This document shows positions 19,871 through 30,182 of a stretch of 64,000 nt of DNA, one piece after another. The position numbers and the translations under genes are program-made. Position 1 is the first letter of the stretch; each line of letters starts with the position of its first letter. Origin of the DNA: Nymphalis io (lineage: Eukaryota; Arthropoda; Insecta; Lepidoptera; Nymphalidae); NCBI RefSeq assembly GCF_905147045.1, contig NC_065888.1, positions 4,531,001-4,595,000 on the forward strand, in the 5' to 3' direction. The notes below the pieces were generated by a model, which saw only the letters and a program-made list of their open reading frames with translations, was not told where the DNA came from and did not search any database.

Positions 19871-20341
19871 GAACGCGACAAAAATTAAAAGAATTATATT
19901 GCTCGGTGATGTTTTTAAAATTGTTGTAAATATCTAATAATCTTAATAAATAATTTTATTTATTTATTTTTTTACACCATTTTTACAATATTTATAAAAA
20001 CACATTATCATCTACTTGCTTTAAATAGTTCTGTAAATGGCAAAATGGCAGGAATAGAAAGCAAACGTGAAATTAACGTTTGTTTTTTAGTTTTTCAACA
20101 GTATACAGTACGTAAATCATAGTACAATATTACATATTACAGTACGATTGGTATCCCTTCTTGTAACTAATGCAAAACTAGTGCAAAACAGGTATAGTAG
20201 GTATTCTAATAAACATGACTGAACCAATTATCTGAAAAAATTGTTTTATATGTCAAAAATAATTTATGGCCACCTGGTTTAAAAAAAATAGTATAACCAC
20301 TTACGCAAAATCGGTGACCGTACATAAAACATATACGAACA
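19871..20341. other. 3' flank of lipase B
   Basis: 3' UTR and AT-rich spacer, matched in unit 2 at 32003-32500. No gene seen. Confidence 0.5.
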
Positions 20342-20716
20342 AATTACGTAGGGCTGCCGTTGAGGATGCAGAATGAAACCGAACGAATTTAACTTATACG
20401 TTTATTTAAGTAATTAAATTTAACAATTAATTATTTCTAATTTCTAATACGTGACAGTCTGTTCGATATCAGAACAAAAAGTGAAGATCTGTAGTCTGAA
20501 TTACATATTTATAACGAAATCGGTGAATCACTGAATGGTCCCCACGGTATGGTAATTCTTGGTAGCACTCGATGTTCGGGAGGTCTTGCGAAACAAAGCA
20601 GCGACGCTGGCAACAGGTGGTAGCTTCAAGGAATGCATGGTGTGATTATTTCTCACGGTATGGTATTTCTTGGTAGCGCTCGATGTTCGGGGAGGTCTTG
20701 CGATTATTTCTTAACA
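20342..20716 (-). repeat. 3' LTR of the errantivirus-type element
   Basis: Direct repeat of 23171-23545; polypurine tract directly adjoins it at its inner edge. Confidence 0.92.
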
Positions 20717-20738
20717 ACTCCCTCCGCAGGATCAGCAG

Positions 20739-21779
20739 CTATTTGGAGACTTTTGTCGAAAATAGTGCTGATAGAGACGTAGGATCTCTGGGGCTGTCCT
20801 GGACTTCTTGTGTTCTGGTTGCCTCATTTTCCTTCTGGTTAGTATTCTTTGAAAGCATACATTTGCGACGAATGAGGACGACGCTAATAGTGAGTACTGA
20901 TGCACCGATGAGTAGGTAGACAGGTATAGTCGTGTGATAGAGCGTGTCTAAGTTCGACAATTCCAAAGTCACTGGTTCTTGAGAGGCAATCCTGGTATTG
21001 GTTGAATGTAAGTGAGTCAAATCTATACTGTTCAATTTCAAGATGTTCTTCGCTGTCGCTTTGTATGGATCTTCATTACTATATTCTATATTCAACATTT
21101 TCAAAACTTGTCCTTTTACTTGATCATGGTGGTTAGTGATGGTGAAGATGGACGTTTGTAGAGCACACCCTTTAGGTATTTCAGCTAGATAGCTTCCGAG
21201 AAGGTTTTTGTATTGATCTTGAGAACAGGTTAAATGAACTTTCGTGAAGTTGGGAAAGCTCAGAACATAGTGACGATCATCCAATTGTTCCATGGCTTGA
21301 GAAGATAAGATTACTGGAGTAACCCGACAGGTTTCATGGATATGTTGCTGGAGTATAAGATGTTGAATGCAGCTCGTTTGCTCTCCATAGTGTCGGTTTA
21401 AGTTGTCCTCGCAAAGATGACCGTGACTGTACTTCGGACATTCTGTCTCTATATACAGTAGATCTTTCTCGTGAATTGCTACGTATGGATAGGTAGGGAT
21501 TATAATTTTATCATTACTATTAGGGGCTAAGGACAATTTGTAAAGGATGTAGTTATTGGGATTCATGATTGGAAACTTAATTACCAAGATTATATCATTA
21601 TCTTTATAATAATATCCTAATCTTAATAGATCTAAATATTCCCTAAAATTAATATCTAGCACTACATTTGAATTGTATAAACCTTTTAGTTTATTTAACA
21701 TAACTATATAAGTGTCGTAATCGAGAACGGAATAATGGATCGTAATAATCGGCATATTCATCGTATATAGAATTGTCAA
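20739..21779 (-). pseudogene. env-like fragment of the LTR element
   Basis: An open frame of 346 codons begins, at a TTG, just past the gag end and overlaps it out of frame. It reads as the C-terminal part of an insect errantivirus Env: a Cys-containing ectodomain, one membrane segment near the C-terminus (IPVYLLIGASVLTISVVLI) and a charged cytoplasmic tail. No signal peptide and no N-terminal half with a cleavage/fusion region are present, so it is a truncated remnant and not a usable entry protein. Family recognition is by overall character, not by search. The internal deletion that removed pol appears to run into it at about 21690-21780. Confidence 0.7.
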
Positions 21780-22815
21780 TGAAACTATTGTAATTTACTT
21801 CTTTAGATTTAAAGTAGTTCGTAGGGGGTGGGTTCCCGGATTTTGCCCAGTTATGTCCTGTAATTGCTGGTTGTGTAGGCGGCGATGGTCTTGTAACATA
21901 ATGGCTTACTCCACTCATAGGACGTGGTTGGTTAACAGCTTGGTGGTTAAGACGTGAACCTATTTGACAGTTATTTTGTTGAGGGTTATAATTTGGCGGT
22001 GACGATCTAAAAATTTGTTGCGTACGTGTTGGACCGAATTGGCGGGGTTGATACAGATTCTGTCTCCATTGCGGTGTAGATGGTGGAACGAAATGAGGGC
22101 GTGAAGGGCCAGGTATATTAAAGTTAAAAGGTTTAGGCGCGGGCATTGAAAACTGTTGGTTAGGCATTTTATAGGCACTTACAAAATGATTTGGTATGGA
22201 CATAGAATTTATAGATTTTTTGTCAGGTAATCTTTGGTTCCGATTTTGTAGGTACATAGTATTCATCTCCTCGTGTACGAATTCTAATGCCTTTTCGATG
22301 GTCTCAGGGCGCATGCAACGTATGCGCGATCCTAAGGGATCGTTCAAACCTCGCAAATACGCTTGAAGCGTTAATTTACGATAAAGATCTCGTTTAGCAT
22401 TAATGGTGGTCTCAAGGGTATCATGCAGGTTTACATAGGTCATTATAGTACTGTATAGATTCTGGCAACGCTCATAATACTCCTGCGCGGTGCTAGAACC
22501 TTGCGATAAAATAGCTAAATCGTTATATAGAGCGGTCTCATCTCGTTGGTCCGCGAAGTTGTTCACTAAAGCAGTTCGAATGCCTTGCCAGTCGGATGGA
22601 ATCCCATTAGAATTAATTAAGCGAACAGCAGAGCCTGTTACTTTGTTAAGAATTCCGTTGAGAAGAGCACACCTACTTAATTCACTACTACTATCACTAC
22701 AAAACTGTCCTACCAATTGGTCACATAATTTTAAAAATCTAGTAAGTACATTTGGGTTCCCGTCGAACTCGGGTACCAACCTTAAGGCTTTATAAATGGT
22801 GTCTAACTCAGACAT
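21691..22815 (-). CDS. gag-like protein of the LTR element
   Basis: The open frame extends upstream to 22971 without an ATG; the first ATG is at 22815 (MSELDTIYKALRLVPEFDG), giving about 374 residues. The middle contains helical Gag-like sequence (FLKLCDQLVGQF; AYLRGLNDPLGSRIRCMRP). The tail is rich in Pro, Asn and Gln. There is no CCHC zinc knuckle, as is usual in errantivirus Gag. The last dozen codons may come from sequence beyond the deletion joint, so the natural C-terminus is probably lost. Expressed alone it could at most form a capsid-like shell. Confidence 0.75.
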   Translation of the reverse strand: MSELDTIYKALRLVPEFDGNPNVLTRFLKLCDQLVGQFCSDSSSELSRCALLNGILNKVTGSAVRLINSNGIPSDWQGIRTALVNNFADQRDETALYNDLAILSQGSSTAQEYYERCQNLYSTIMTYVNLHDTLETTINAKRDLYRKLTLQAYLRGLNDPLGSRIRCMRPETIEKALEFVHEEMNTMYLQNRNQRLPDKKSINSMSIPNHFVSAYKMPNQQFSMPAPKPFNFNIPGPSRPHFVPPSTPQWRQNLYQPRQFGPTRTQQIFRSSPPNYNPQQNNCQIGSRLNHQAVNQPRPMSGVSHYVTRPSPPTQPAITGHNWAKSGNPPPTNYFKSKEVNYNSFIDNSIYDEYADYYDPLFRSRLRHLYSYVK

Positions 22816-23156
22816 TTCCGTTTGTTCTTCTATACTACTTAAACTAATATCTCTTCTATTATCTACGAAAGTTTGCCTACTACTAATAACTATCCTAGGT
22901 TCCTTCGATTTTCTTAAATGAAAAATCTTGGCAAATTTTATTAACAGGTTAGTTAGGCTAGGATTGAGCAACCACTAAAAAGAATCTAGTGTACTCACAT
23001 GAACATGTTTCGGTCTCTCTGCGTTATCGATGTCTGGATACCTCTGGTGCAGCACTACTCGTAGATTCGGATGCTCTGGATGCAGCAGCTAGACAAGCTA
23101 CGGCGGGGCTTCACACGATTACGGAAATCTTCTACGCGAAACGTTCCGCGAGCATC

Positions 23157-23170
23157 CTACCGACTGCGCC
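23157..23170 (-). other. Primer-binding site of the LTR element
   Basis: GGCGCAGTCGGTAG (minus strand) directly follows the 5' LTR end AATT; complementary to the 3' end expected for a tRNA-Ser, as I recall for several insect errantiviruses. Confidence 0.65.
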
Positions 23171-23545
23171 AATTACGTAGGGCTGCCGTTGAGGATGCAG
23201 AATGAAACCGAACGAATTTAACTTATACGTTTATTTAAGTAATTAAATTTAACAATTAATTATTTCTAATTTCTAATACGTGACAGTCTGTTCGATATCA
23301 GAACAAAAAGTGAAGATCTGTAGTCTGAATTACATATTTATAACGAAATCGGTGAATCACTGAATGGTCCCCACGGTATGGTAATTCTTGGTAGCACTCG
23401 ATGTTCGGGAGGTCTTGCGAAACAAAGCAGCGACGCTGGCAACAGGTGGTAGCTTCAAGGAATGCATGGTGTGATTATTTCTCACGGTATGGCATTTCTT
23501 GGTAGCGCTCGATGTTCGGGGAGGTCTTGCGATTATTTCTTAACA
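23171..23545 (-). repeat. 5' LTR of the errantivirus-type element
   Basis: Direct repeat of 20342-20716 with one visible mismatch; carries the transcription start for the minus-strand element by convention. Confidence 0.92.
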
Positions 23546-23635
23546 AACATGTAACCTGTTCCTTTTTCTGAAGTCTGCTATTGTAACACTTTGGGTTGAT
23601 TATTATAATTTTTTATTTTATTTTTTATAGAATAG

Positions 23636-23870
23636 GAAGGTGGACGAGCATATGGGCCACCTGATGGTAAGTAGTCACCAAACGCCCTTAGACATTGGCA
23701 TTGTACGAAATGTCAACTATCGCTTATAGCCAATGCGACTTAACATCTTAGTTCCCAAGGTTGGTGGCGCATTGGTGATGTAAGCGTTGGTTAACATTTC
23801 TTACAATGCCATTGTCTATGGGCGTTGGTGACCATTTACCATCAGGTGGCCCATATGCTCGTCCGTCTTC
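23636..23870. repeat. Fold-back pair of repeat type B
   Basis: Two copies of the 5' part of repeat B face each other: GAGCATATGGGCCACCTGAT at 23648 and its complement near 23845. The arms are about 100 bp, so transcribed RNA could form a long hairpin. Confidence 0.85.
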
Positions 23871-23880
23871 CTAATCAATA

Positions 23881-24470
23881 AAAAAAAAGATTAGCTATGT
23901 TATAGCACATTCCCGAGCTTTTCATTCACTCAATGTCTTAGTCAAATCAATTATGTAAGTTATGTAACATTAAAATTAAATGTTTTATGATTTATAACTA
24001 CTACTAGTAAACTTTAATAAATACATAAGTAAAGGAAATATTTTAGGTGGTAGACTAAGAGTTTTACGTGTTTTGCAGATGCCGTGTAAACACTGCGAAG
24101 TTACAGATTCCGAGTTGAAACCGAGAATTTCTCGAAAATAAAACTAATACGTTAGTTACTAGACTGAAATTGTCTATGACAACAATATATATCGCGATCA
24201 CGGCTTAATCGATAAAAAAATATTTTCCACATTTTATCAAATAGTCACATGGCGTGATGTGATCACGCACTGATCACATTTAGTGAGATGTAGAAGGGTA
24301 ATTAACAAACATTTATAACAGATTATGTCTTTGATAAAATATATATTTTTATCAATCACTCAAATATATAATATCAAATTATTTTTGTTGAAGAAAACAA
24401 AGAAGAATAGTGTTATTTTTAATTTTTATTTTATTTTTTCTATTTTAAATAGTCTTATAAAAAGTATTTA
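23881..24470. other. Spacer downstream of the SLC5 fragment, unit 1
   Basis: Unique-looking AT-rich sequence also present in unit 2 at 34340-35060 (there with an added palindrome). No gene seen. Confidence 0.5.
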
Positions 24471-25284
24471 TCATTAGCCCGGAGTAGTTTTTAAATCCAT
24501 ATGTTCAACCTGTAACAAAAAAAATTTTTTTTTTTATTGATAATAAGTTAATTTTAAATAAATGTAAAATGGATTACCTCATATTTGTGCCTTAGCCAAG
24601 ATCTTAGAAATGGTGCAAAGAGTCTGGGGTCATTTTTAATTTTCAACGTTCTCAAACTTACAAGGCAAGCCACTATTACAGTCACCGAGTATCCAAGACC
24701 CGTAAATCATAAATAAGAAATACTATAAATATATGGAACTTCCCTAAAACCAATGCAAATAGCTGTTAAAAACATATTTTTATTTCAAACATATGTAAAT
24801 CAAAAATATCTAAAATTATTATAAATTCAAATAAATGAGCTGATTATCTTCAAACACATGAAGAACCAGCTTCATAATTTATAGTTAAGAACGACCTAGA
24901 TCATATCAGATTTTAAACAGAAAAAAACACATCAAAGTTTTTTTATTCGTTTGGAGCTACGATGCCACAGTTAGTCAAACAGATACACACGTTAAACTTA
25001 TAACGCTCCTATTTTTATGTCAGGAGATAATAAAGTAAAGTAACTTAAGAACAATTTCAAAACTAAAAACTTATCTTTTTTAATAAAATATATTTAGTAA
25101 CGATACAATTCTGATTCCAATGATATTATTATCTAACATTCTAAATAACATTAATGTAAAAAATAAAAATGTTTACCAACAAACAGAAGAAAATAATTTA
25201 CCGAAATTTAAACAAATTAACTATTGCTTTATTACTCAGATATTCTACCACAAACCAACAGTACTTGATATTATTTTGTATTTT

Positions 25285-25455
25285 GTTCCGGTTTGAAGGG
25301 TGAGTGAGTCAGTGCAATTACAGGCACAAAGGACGTAACATCTTAGTTCCCTAAGTTTGGTTGCGCGTTGCCGATGTAAGCAATGGTTAACATTTCTTAC
25401 AATGCTAATGTCTATGGGCGTTAGTGACCACTGCTCGTCCGCCTACCTATACTAT
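25285..25455 (-). repeat. Repeat type B, partial
   Basis: Minus-strand copy of repeat B (TTCCGGTTTGAAGGGTGAGT at one end, CTCGTCCGCCTACC at the other). The copy at 35688-35870 is its counterpart in unit 2, so it was present before the segmental duplication. Confidence 0.8.
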
Positions 25456-26344
25456 ACTTTGAAATCATATAATCAATTGAGCTCATGTGAGCTCCTTATA
25501 TTAACCCTTTACTATTCATATTCACACTTTTTTTTATTCCAATGACCTATAGATAAAATATCGATTCTATCAATAAACTTGCAGGAACACTGCAATCATT
25601 TAAAGTCATAATACTTACTTAACTGTATATCTGCAGCTAAGTAGCCGTTGGTATAACAATCAAATTTTGATTCAATTTAAAAATTAGTTTGCAAATAAAT
25701 TATATAGAAAATTTAAAAGCTAAAATTAGTGAAAAAGCTGTAGTTTTACCTTTTAATAATATCATCGGCACGAGCCATCGGTTCAAAAGTATAGGAACAA
25801 TTAAATACATGTCTTTCTTTTTCATCGAACATTAGAAAACCTCTCGCTTGCGCCAGCTGCGATTGCGCTGCCACCCACCACGCTTTGATTAAACCAGCTA
25901 TACCACCGGTTAATGCACCCTGAAAATAAGGGTTGAAGCATTTATTTTTTATCCAAGGTTTCAAAATATACATATGTTGTAGTAGACTATATATATAAGG
26001 AATCCGATATAGAGGATAATATATAAGAATGTCGGTATTCTTCACTCCATCAATAAAAGGTAAAAATAATCCCATAAGAAATATTCCAGCTAGCGGTCCC
26101 ATGGATGCCGATGATAAGCTCATGGTGGTTGTAAGACTGATCCTAATTTCTCTACTACGAACACCAAACCTACAATACAATTCATTTCATTTACACAATC
26201 TTATTAAAAGGAAAATAAATAAATATAAAATTAACATTATTTTTTATAATATATTTGTTAAACTACATACAATAAATGTTTGTCTACATGTTTTATTATT
26301 TACTATAAATAAATTTTTAAGTAATGTTAAATGAAATATTGAAC

Positions 26345-26455
26345 TGGGAGAGGTGTAGCATGTTTACTAATGAGGCATGTTGCCTCTTACGACACCCATG
26401 GGTAAGAGAGGGGCAGTGAAAAGTATTCTTTCTCCGTCACTGCACGGACAAAATT
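26345..26455 (-). mobile_element. 5'-end fragment of the 3.7-kb LINE family
   Basis: Minus strand reads TCCGTGCAGTGACGGAGAAA then CCCATGGGTGTCGTAAGAGG, matching the first 65 bp of the LINE at 44817. It lies exactly where about 3.5 kb of SLC5-A exons and introns are missing. Confidence 0.75.
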
Positions 26456-26741
26456 AATAAATCTCTATTGGTATACCCAATAAAGATATACCTGAAATGA
26501 AGCTAGAAAGAATATTTTTTGATTATTCAATAGACCGATTTTCATATAAAAAAGTGTCCTACCTACTATCCTACCGCTGACCATATTACTCCTCTTCAGG
26601 AACGTTTGAAAATTATTTTATCAAGCTGCTCCAATGCGATTTAGTGGATACATTTGACAGAGCGTCATCAAACACATGTCCTCACGGTGTTTTCCTTTAT
26701 ACCTGACCCCGAAATTAATTTTAAGCACAGGTTAATAAAAA

Positions 26742-27046
26742 GCCGAGATGGCCTAGTGGTAAGAACGCGTGAATCTTAACCGATGATCGTGGGTTCAAAC
26801 CCGGGCAAGCACCACTGAATTTTCATGTGCTTAATTTCTGTTTATAATTCATCTCGTGCTTAACGGTGAAGGAAAACATCGTGAGGAAACCTGCATGTGT
26901 CTAATTTCATTGAAATTCTGCCACATGTGTATTCTACCAACCCGCATTGGAGCAGCGTGGTGGAATAAGCTCCAAACCTTCTCCTCAAAAGGGAGAGGAG
27001 GCCTTAGCCCAGCAGTGGGATATTAACAGGCTGTTACTCTACTCTA
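26742..27046 (+). mobile_element. tRNA-derived SINE type A, full length
   Basis: Best copy in the window. Head GCCGAGATGGCCTAGTGGT contains the A box, GGTTCAAACCC is the B box, and the body ends in AGGCTGTTACT repeats. A degraded minus-strand relative precedes it at about 26590-26720. Confidence 0.9.
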
Positions 27047-27427
27047 CTACTCTACAGGTTAATCACATGAATGTATAATAAAACAGTGGTGCTTCACCGG
27101 ATTTGACACCCAAAGTTTGTTTGGGATTGTTGGGATGACCAGTTTGCCATTATACCGAAGCAAACTTTCAATATAGTTAGTTTTGTTATGTTTAATATAG
27201 TTAGTGAAGTTACAATTGTAAACGAAAGCCGTGTTAATATTGCATTTTAATAGGGTAAAGTGAATGTGTGATTGCTGTGTAAAGTGATTAAATACATTGT
27301 GTGACAGTAACTTGGTGTTTCAAATCATTATCGCCACCCTCTGAAGAAATTATTTACATGAGGATGAACTTAGAATTGACGGCTTAAGAAAGGTAAGGCG
27401 CTAGACGCTTAAATATCTTTTACACTA

Positions 27428-27610
27428 TCTATATATTTCCCACTAGGCTAAGGCCTCCTCTTGTTGAGGACAAGGCTTGGAGCTTACTCCACCACGCTGC
27501 TGCAATGCGGATTAGTAAATACATGTTACTACTTTTCATCCATCACATAGAGATTTATTCACCACCGTGCACGAGATATTTTATAAACACAAATTAAACA
27601 CATGAAAAAT
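27428..27610 (-). repeat. Degraded SINE type A
   Basis: GGCTAAGGCCTCCTC and CACCACGCTGCTGCAATGCGG match the type A SINE on the minus strand; it runs into the remnant also found at 13115-13175. Confidence 0.7.
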
Positions 27611-27811
27611 CATTGAAGGTGTTCCAACCACTGGGCCATCGTGGTTCGTAAATGAAACTTTTGCTTTAAAGAAAAAAAATACAAAACTAAGTAACAATTA
27701 TAATGTACTCGCATACATTCATAAATAATACAATTAGGTTGGTATGCACAATGCATGCAGTTACGTTTTACACTAAACACTAAGAGCAAAGGTATAATGT
27801 CACGTATGTAG

Positions 27812-28170
27812 CCACGGTGGCCAATCTCAAGATTAGACAACTACGCAGGAGCTATTATAGTGCACAAGTGTGTGCATAATAATATCTCAGGTACACTCTA
27901 CGTACAGGTGCACTCTCTATTCCCTAACTCTAATAATCCGATAAGACGGCAATCCGACATGACCGGAAAGAGTTCAGGCACAGGACCAACAAATTTACAT
28001 GCTTTCCGTGGCACAGGAGCGTACACACTTCCAACTTCTAGACTCCGGGCTGCTACTGAGAATTTTCTGACAGAAAAACCCAATAACGTTTTTTGGCCCG
28101 ACCTGGGAATTTACCTCAGGACCTCAGAATCTGTGGCCTTACATCAAGCCACTAGATCATCGAGGCTATC
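27812..28170 (-). mobile_element. tRNA-derived SINE type C
   Basis: Minus-strand relative of 55660-56033, with the tRNA-like head near 28170-28100 and body AAAAATTCTCAGTAGCAGCC-like near 28070. It interrupts sequence that is continuous in unit 1 (around 13200). Confidence 0.8.
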
Positions 28171-30182
28171 AAGGTTTATAATCAAAGTATATAAAGCCAA
28201 GGTATATAAGATTTATAATAATGTATATATAATGTTAATAAATTAATTAATCTAATTTATATAATGTTCTCGTATACATCAGCAAGGAAAACACACTTAG
28301 GAGGTTAGTGTTCGTTGTAGTTACGTCTTACACTAAATTACTTATAATCGTTGCTTACCGACTGCTTATTGCCCAGAGGCAGAATTCTACTAATCTATAA
28401 TGATTGCGATACGTTCCCGATTCAATTTAAAACCAACTTTGACTATTTTCAATTTATTCGGATCGGAACCGAACCAATATGATGTTAACATATACAGTTA
28501 CGTCAAATCCAAATTTTATTGTTAATTTTTATGCCAATAGTCGATAATTAAATAAAAGAATAGGAAAACGGACAAACGGCAACAAACACGCACCAAAAAA
28601 AATGACAATTTGTTCGTAGAATTGGCGTCCAGATTTCTCTTTCTGTCATTATTGATTCGACATTCGAAAGAAGAAGGACATAGTTTAACTGATTACACAT
28701 AAAACAACGTATATAAGTAAAACATAGACAACGTAAATATGAGTATTTATTTATTTATTAAAGGTTTGCTAGCGGATGTTACATAAATAATGCCTTAATA
28801 AATTATACACTAAAACTAGAAAATTCTATTTCCACCAATTTGAAAGCAAACATTGCATGCATAGTATTCTTGCGCCTATTACAATTTCATAAACATATTA
28901 AAGTGCTTGACTAATAAGTAACAATGACAGAAAGACAAAAAAAAATTAAAAAAAAATATGACAAAGGTAGGATATTGCGGTATTAAAAAAACATATTAGC
29001 TTAAAATTAACAAACAAAGAGAACGGAAATAACAAAAGCATCTTGAATGATACATTACAAAATACCACAAATTTACATTGACATTAAATATTATTGTAAC
29101 AATCTTTAATAACTTTACGAAAAGTATTAGGTGAGTCCGTACGTTCTTACGTCCGTACGTGATATCTAGCAATCCACTAAGCCCATTGTATAGTTTACGT
29201 AAACGTGGTATTGGTGAATTTTGTGTAGTGGCGGTACAACAACTATACCATGCTTCATGTACATTCCTTAACTCTATACCGTGTCTATACACGTTCCTAC
29301 AATATTTTTTGTTATTATTATTATTAGTAGTATAGTATGCACGCATGTGTTTCGCTATGTAATGGCCGCTCTCTTAGCGTCTAGAAAGCCTTTCGGTTGT
29401 CTCTAAACCTCTGCCTTTTTATAGTCATATTGATATTATGCTCGATGCAGTGGTGTCCTACTGAGTGATATCGGGCCGGTTCTAAGGAAGTAACTAGTTT
29501 CAGTTTAATGAGATAAAATATAAACCATGACATTGCGTTTAATGTGAAATCATTTTTTTTATATTATTATACCTTAAATAGGTTATATTATTATACCTTA
29601 TGGTAAGTGGTCACCAAACGCCCTTAGACATTGGTATTGTAAGAAATGTCAACCATTGCTTACATAGCCAATGCGCCACCAACCTTGGGAACTAAGATTT
29701 TATGTCCCTTGTGCCTGTAATTACACTGGCTCACTCACCCTTCAAACCGGAACACAACAATATCAAGTATTGCTGTTTTGCGGTAGAATATCTGATGAGT
29801 GGGTGGTACCTACCAAGACGAGCTTGCACAAAGCCCTACCACCAGTAATATTTTAAGATTATAGTATTTTAAAAATTGGAAAACAAATTGTACAAAATTT
29901 ACACTATCTATAATAATAGTTTTTGTTGAAAACTATTCCATTACAGAATCGCTATCTTTAAAAGCGATCGATAATCTTATTAGTTATCTCAATCATACTG
30001 AAGCATCTAGAACTACGCAAAATCTTATTTTGATAATACTAAAGACATGTTAGAGAATTTGATAAGAGAAATTAATCACATCTAAAGTAATTATAATTAA
30101 ATTGATAATAAAAGCTATTAAAAGGGAAGTGATAAACAATATAATAATACACCTGAAGTTATTGGTGGCAGAAACCTTCATC
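28171..30182. other. 5' flank of lipase C
   Basis: No gene. Matches 13530-13970 and 17123-18094 of unit 1. It lacks the LINE found in unit 1 and carries one repeat B copy (29590-29855). Confidence 0.5.
29590..29855 (+). repeat. Interspersed repeat type B, long copy
   Basis: Runs from TATGGTAAGTGGTCACCAAACG to AAAGCCCTACCACCAGTAAT. No tRNA-like boxes are evident, so I call it only SINE-like. At least nine other copies lie in the window. Confidence 0.85.

Larger units (their letters stand above)
20342..23545 (-). mobile_element. Errantivirus-type LTR retrotransposon lacking pol
   Basis: Two 375-bp LTRs (20342-20716 and 23171-23545) differ at one base that I could find (T/C in GGTATGGYATTTC). 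A 4-bp duplication AACA flanks them (20338-20341 and 23546-23549). Coding is on the minus strand: on that strand each LTR starts TGTTAAG and ends TACGTAATT. The primer-binding site follows the 5' LTR (23157-23170, GGCGCAGTCGGTAG on minus), a form I associate with tRNA-Ser-primed insect errantiviruses. A polypurine tract GCGGAGGGAG sits at 20719-20728 against the 3' LTR. The 2.45-kb interior holds a gag-like frame and an env-like frame; protease, reverse transcriptase, RNase H and integrase are all absent. An intact relative would be about twice as long or more. The orthologous site in unit 2 is empty. Confidence 0.88.
24476..26508 (-). pseudogene. Truncated, inactivated copy of SLC5-A 3' exons
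   Basis: The last four coding exons of the transporter at 35067-40935 reappear: terminal exon (about 24476-24515, encoding VEHMDLKTTPG), penultimate exon (about 24578-24744), GALTGG exon (about 25748-25919) and the MSLSSAS exon (about 26036-26164). Lesions: TGG becomes TGA in the penultimate exon (SYL-stop), one base is lost in the MSLSSAS exon (CAACTCACC becomes CAACCACC), and its donor GTCGGT is replaced. Upstream, everything to the 5' end of exon 2 (about 26462-26508) is deleted, and a LINE scrap sits at the joint. It cannot make a transporter. Confidence 0.88.
12958..27130. repeat. Segmental duplication unit 1
   Basis: Sequence from about 12958 is repeated in the same order from about 27140: pre-lipase flank, lipase gene, spacer, SLC5 3' exons and part of SLC5 intron 1. 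Anchors: 13027-13080 matches 27200-27260; 13740-13800 matches 28400-28480; 17123 onward matches 28760 onward; 24060-26330 matches 34480-36690; 27060-27120 matches 40330-40400. Copy-specific insertions here are two type-A SINEs (13222-13523 and 13980-14198), a LINE (14265-17122), the LTR element (20342-23545) and a LINE fragment at 26345. Confidence 0.85.

Noticed and set aside
20683..20919. Plus-strand frame over the LTR element
   Set aside because: It lies antisense to the env-like frame and starts in the LTR; treated as chance.
26742..26815. Possible functional tRNA gene
   Set aside because: It is the head of the type A SINE, with several copies in the window.
29671..29856. Small open frame recurring in several places (also 52372-52644 and 57006-57215)
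   Set aside because: It recurs because repeat B happens to be open in one frame; no sign of coding selection.
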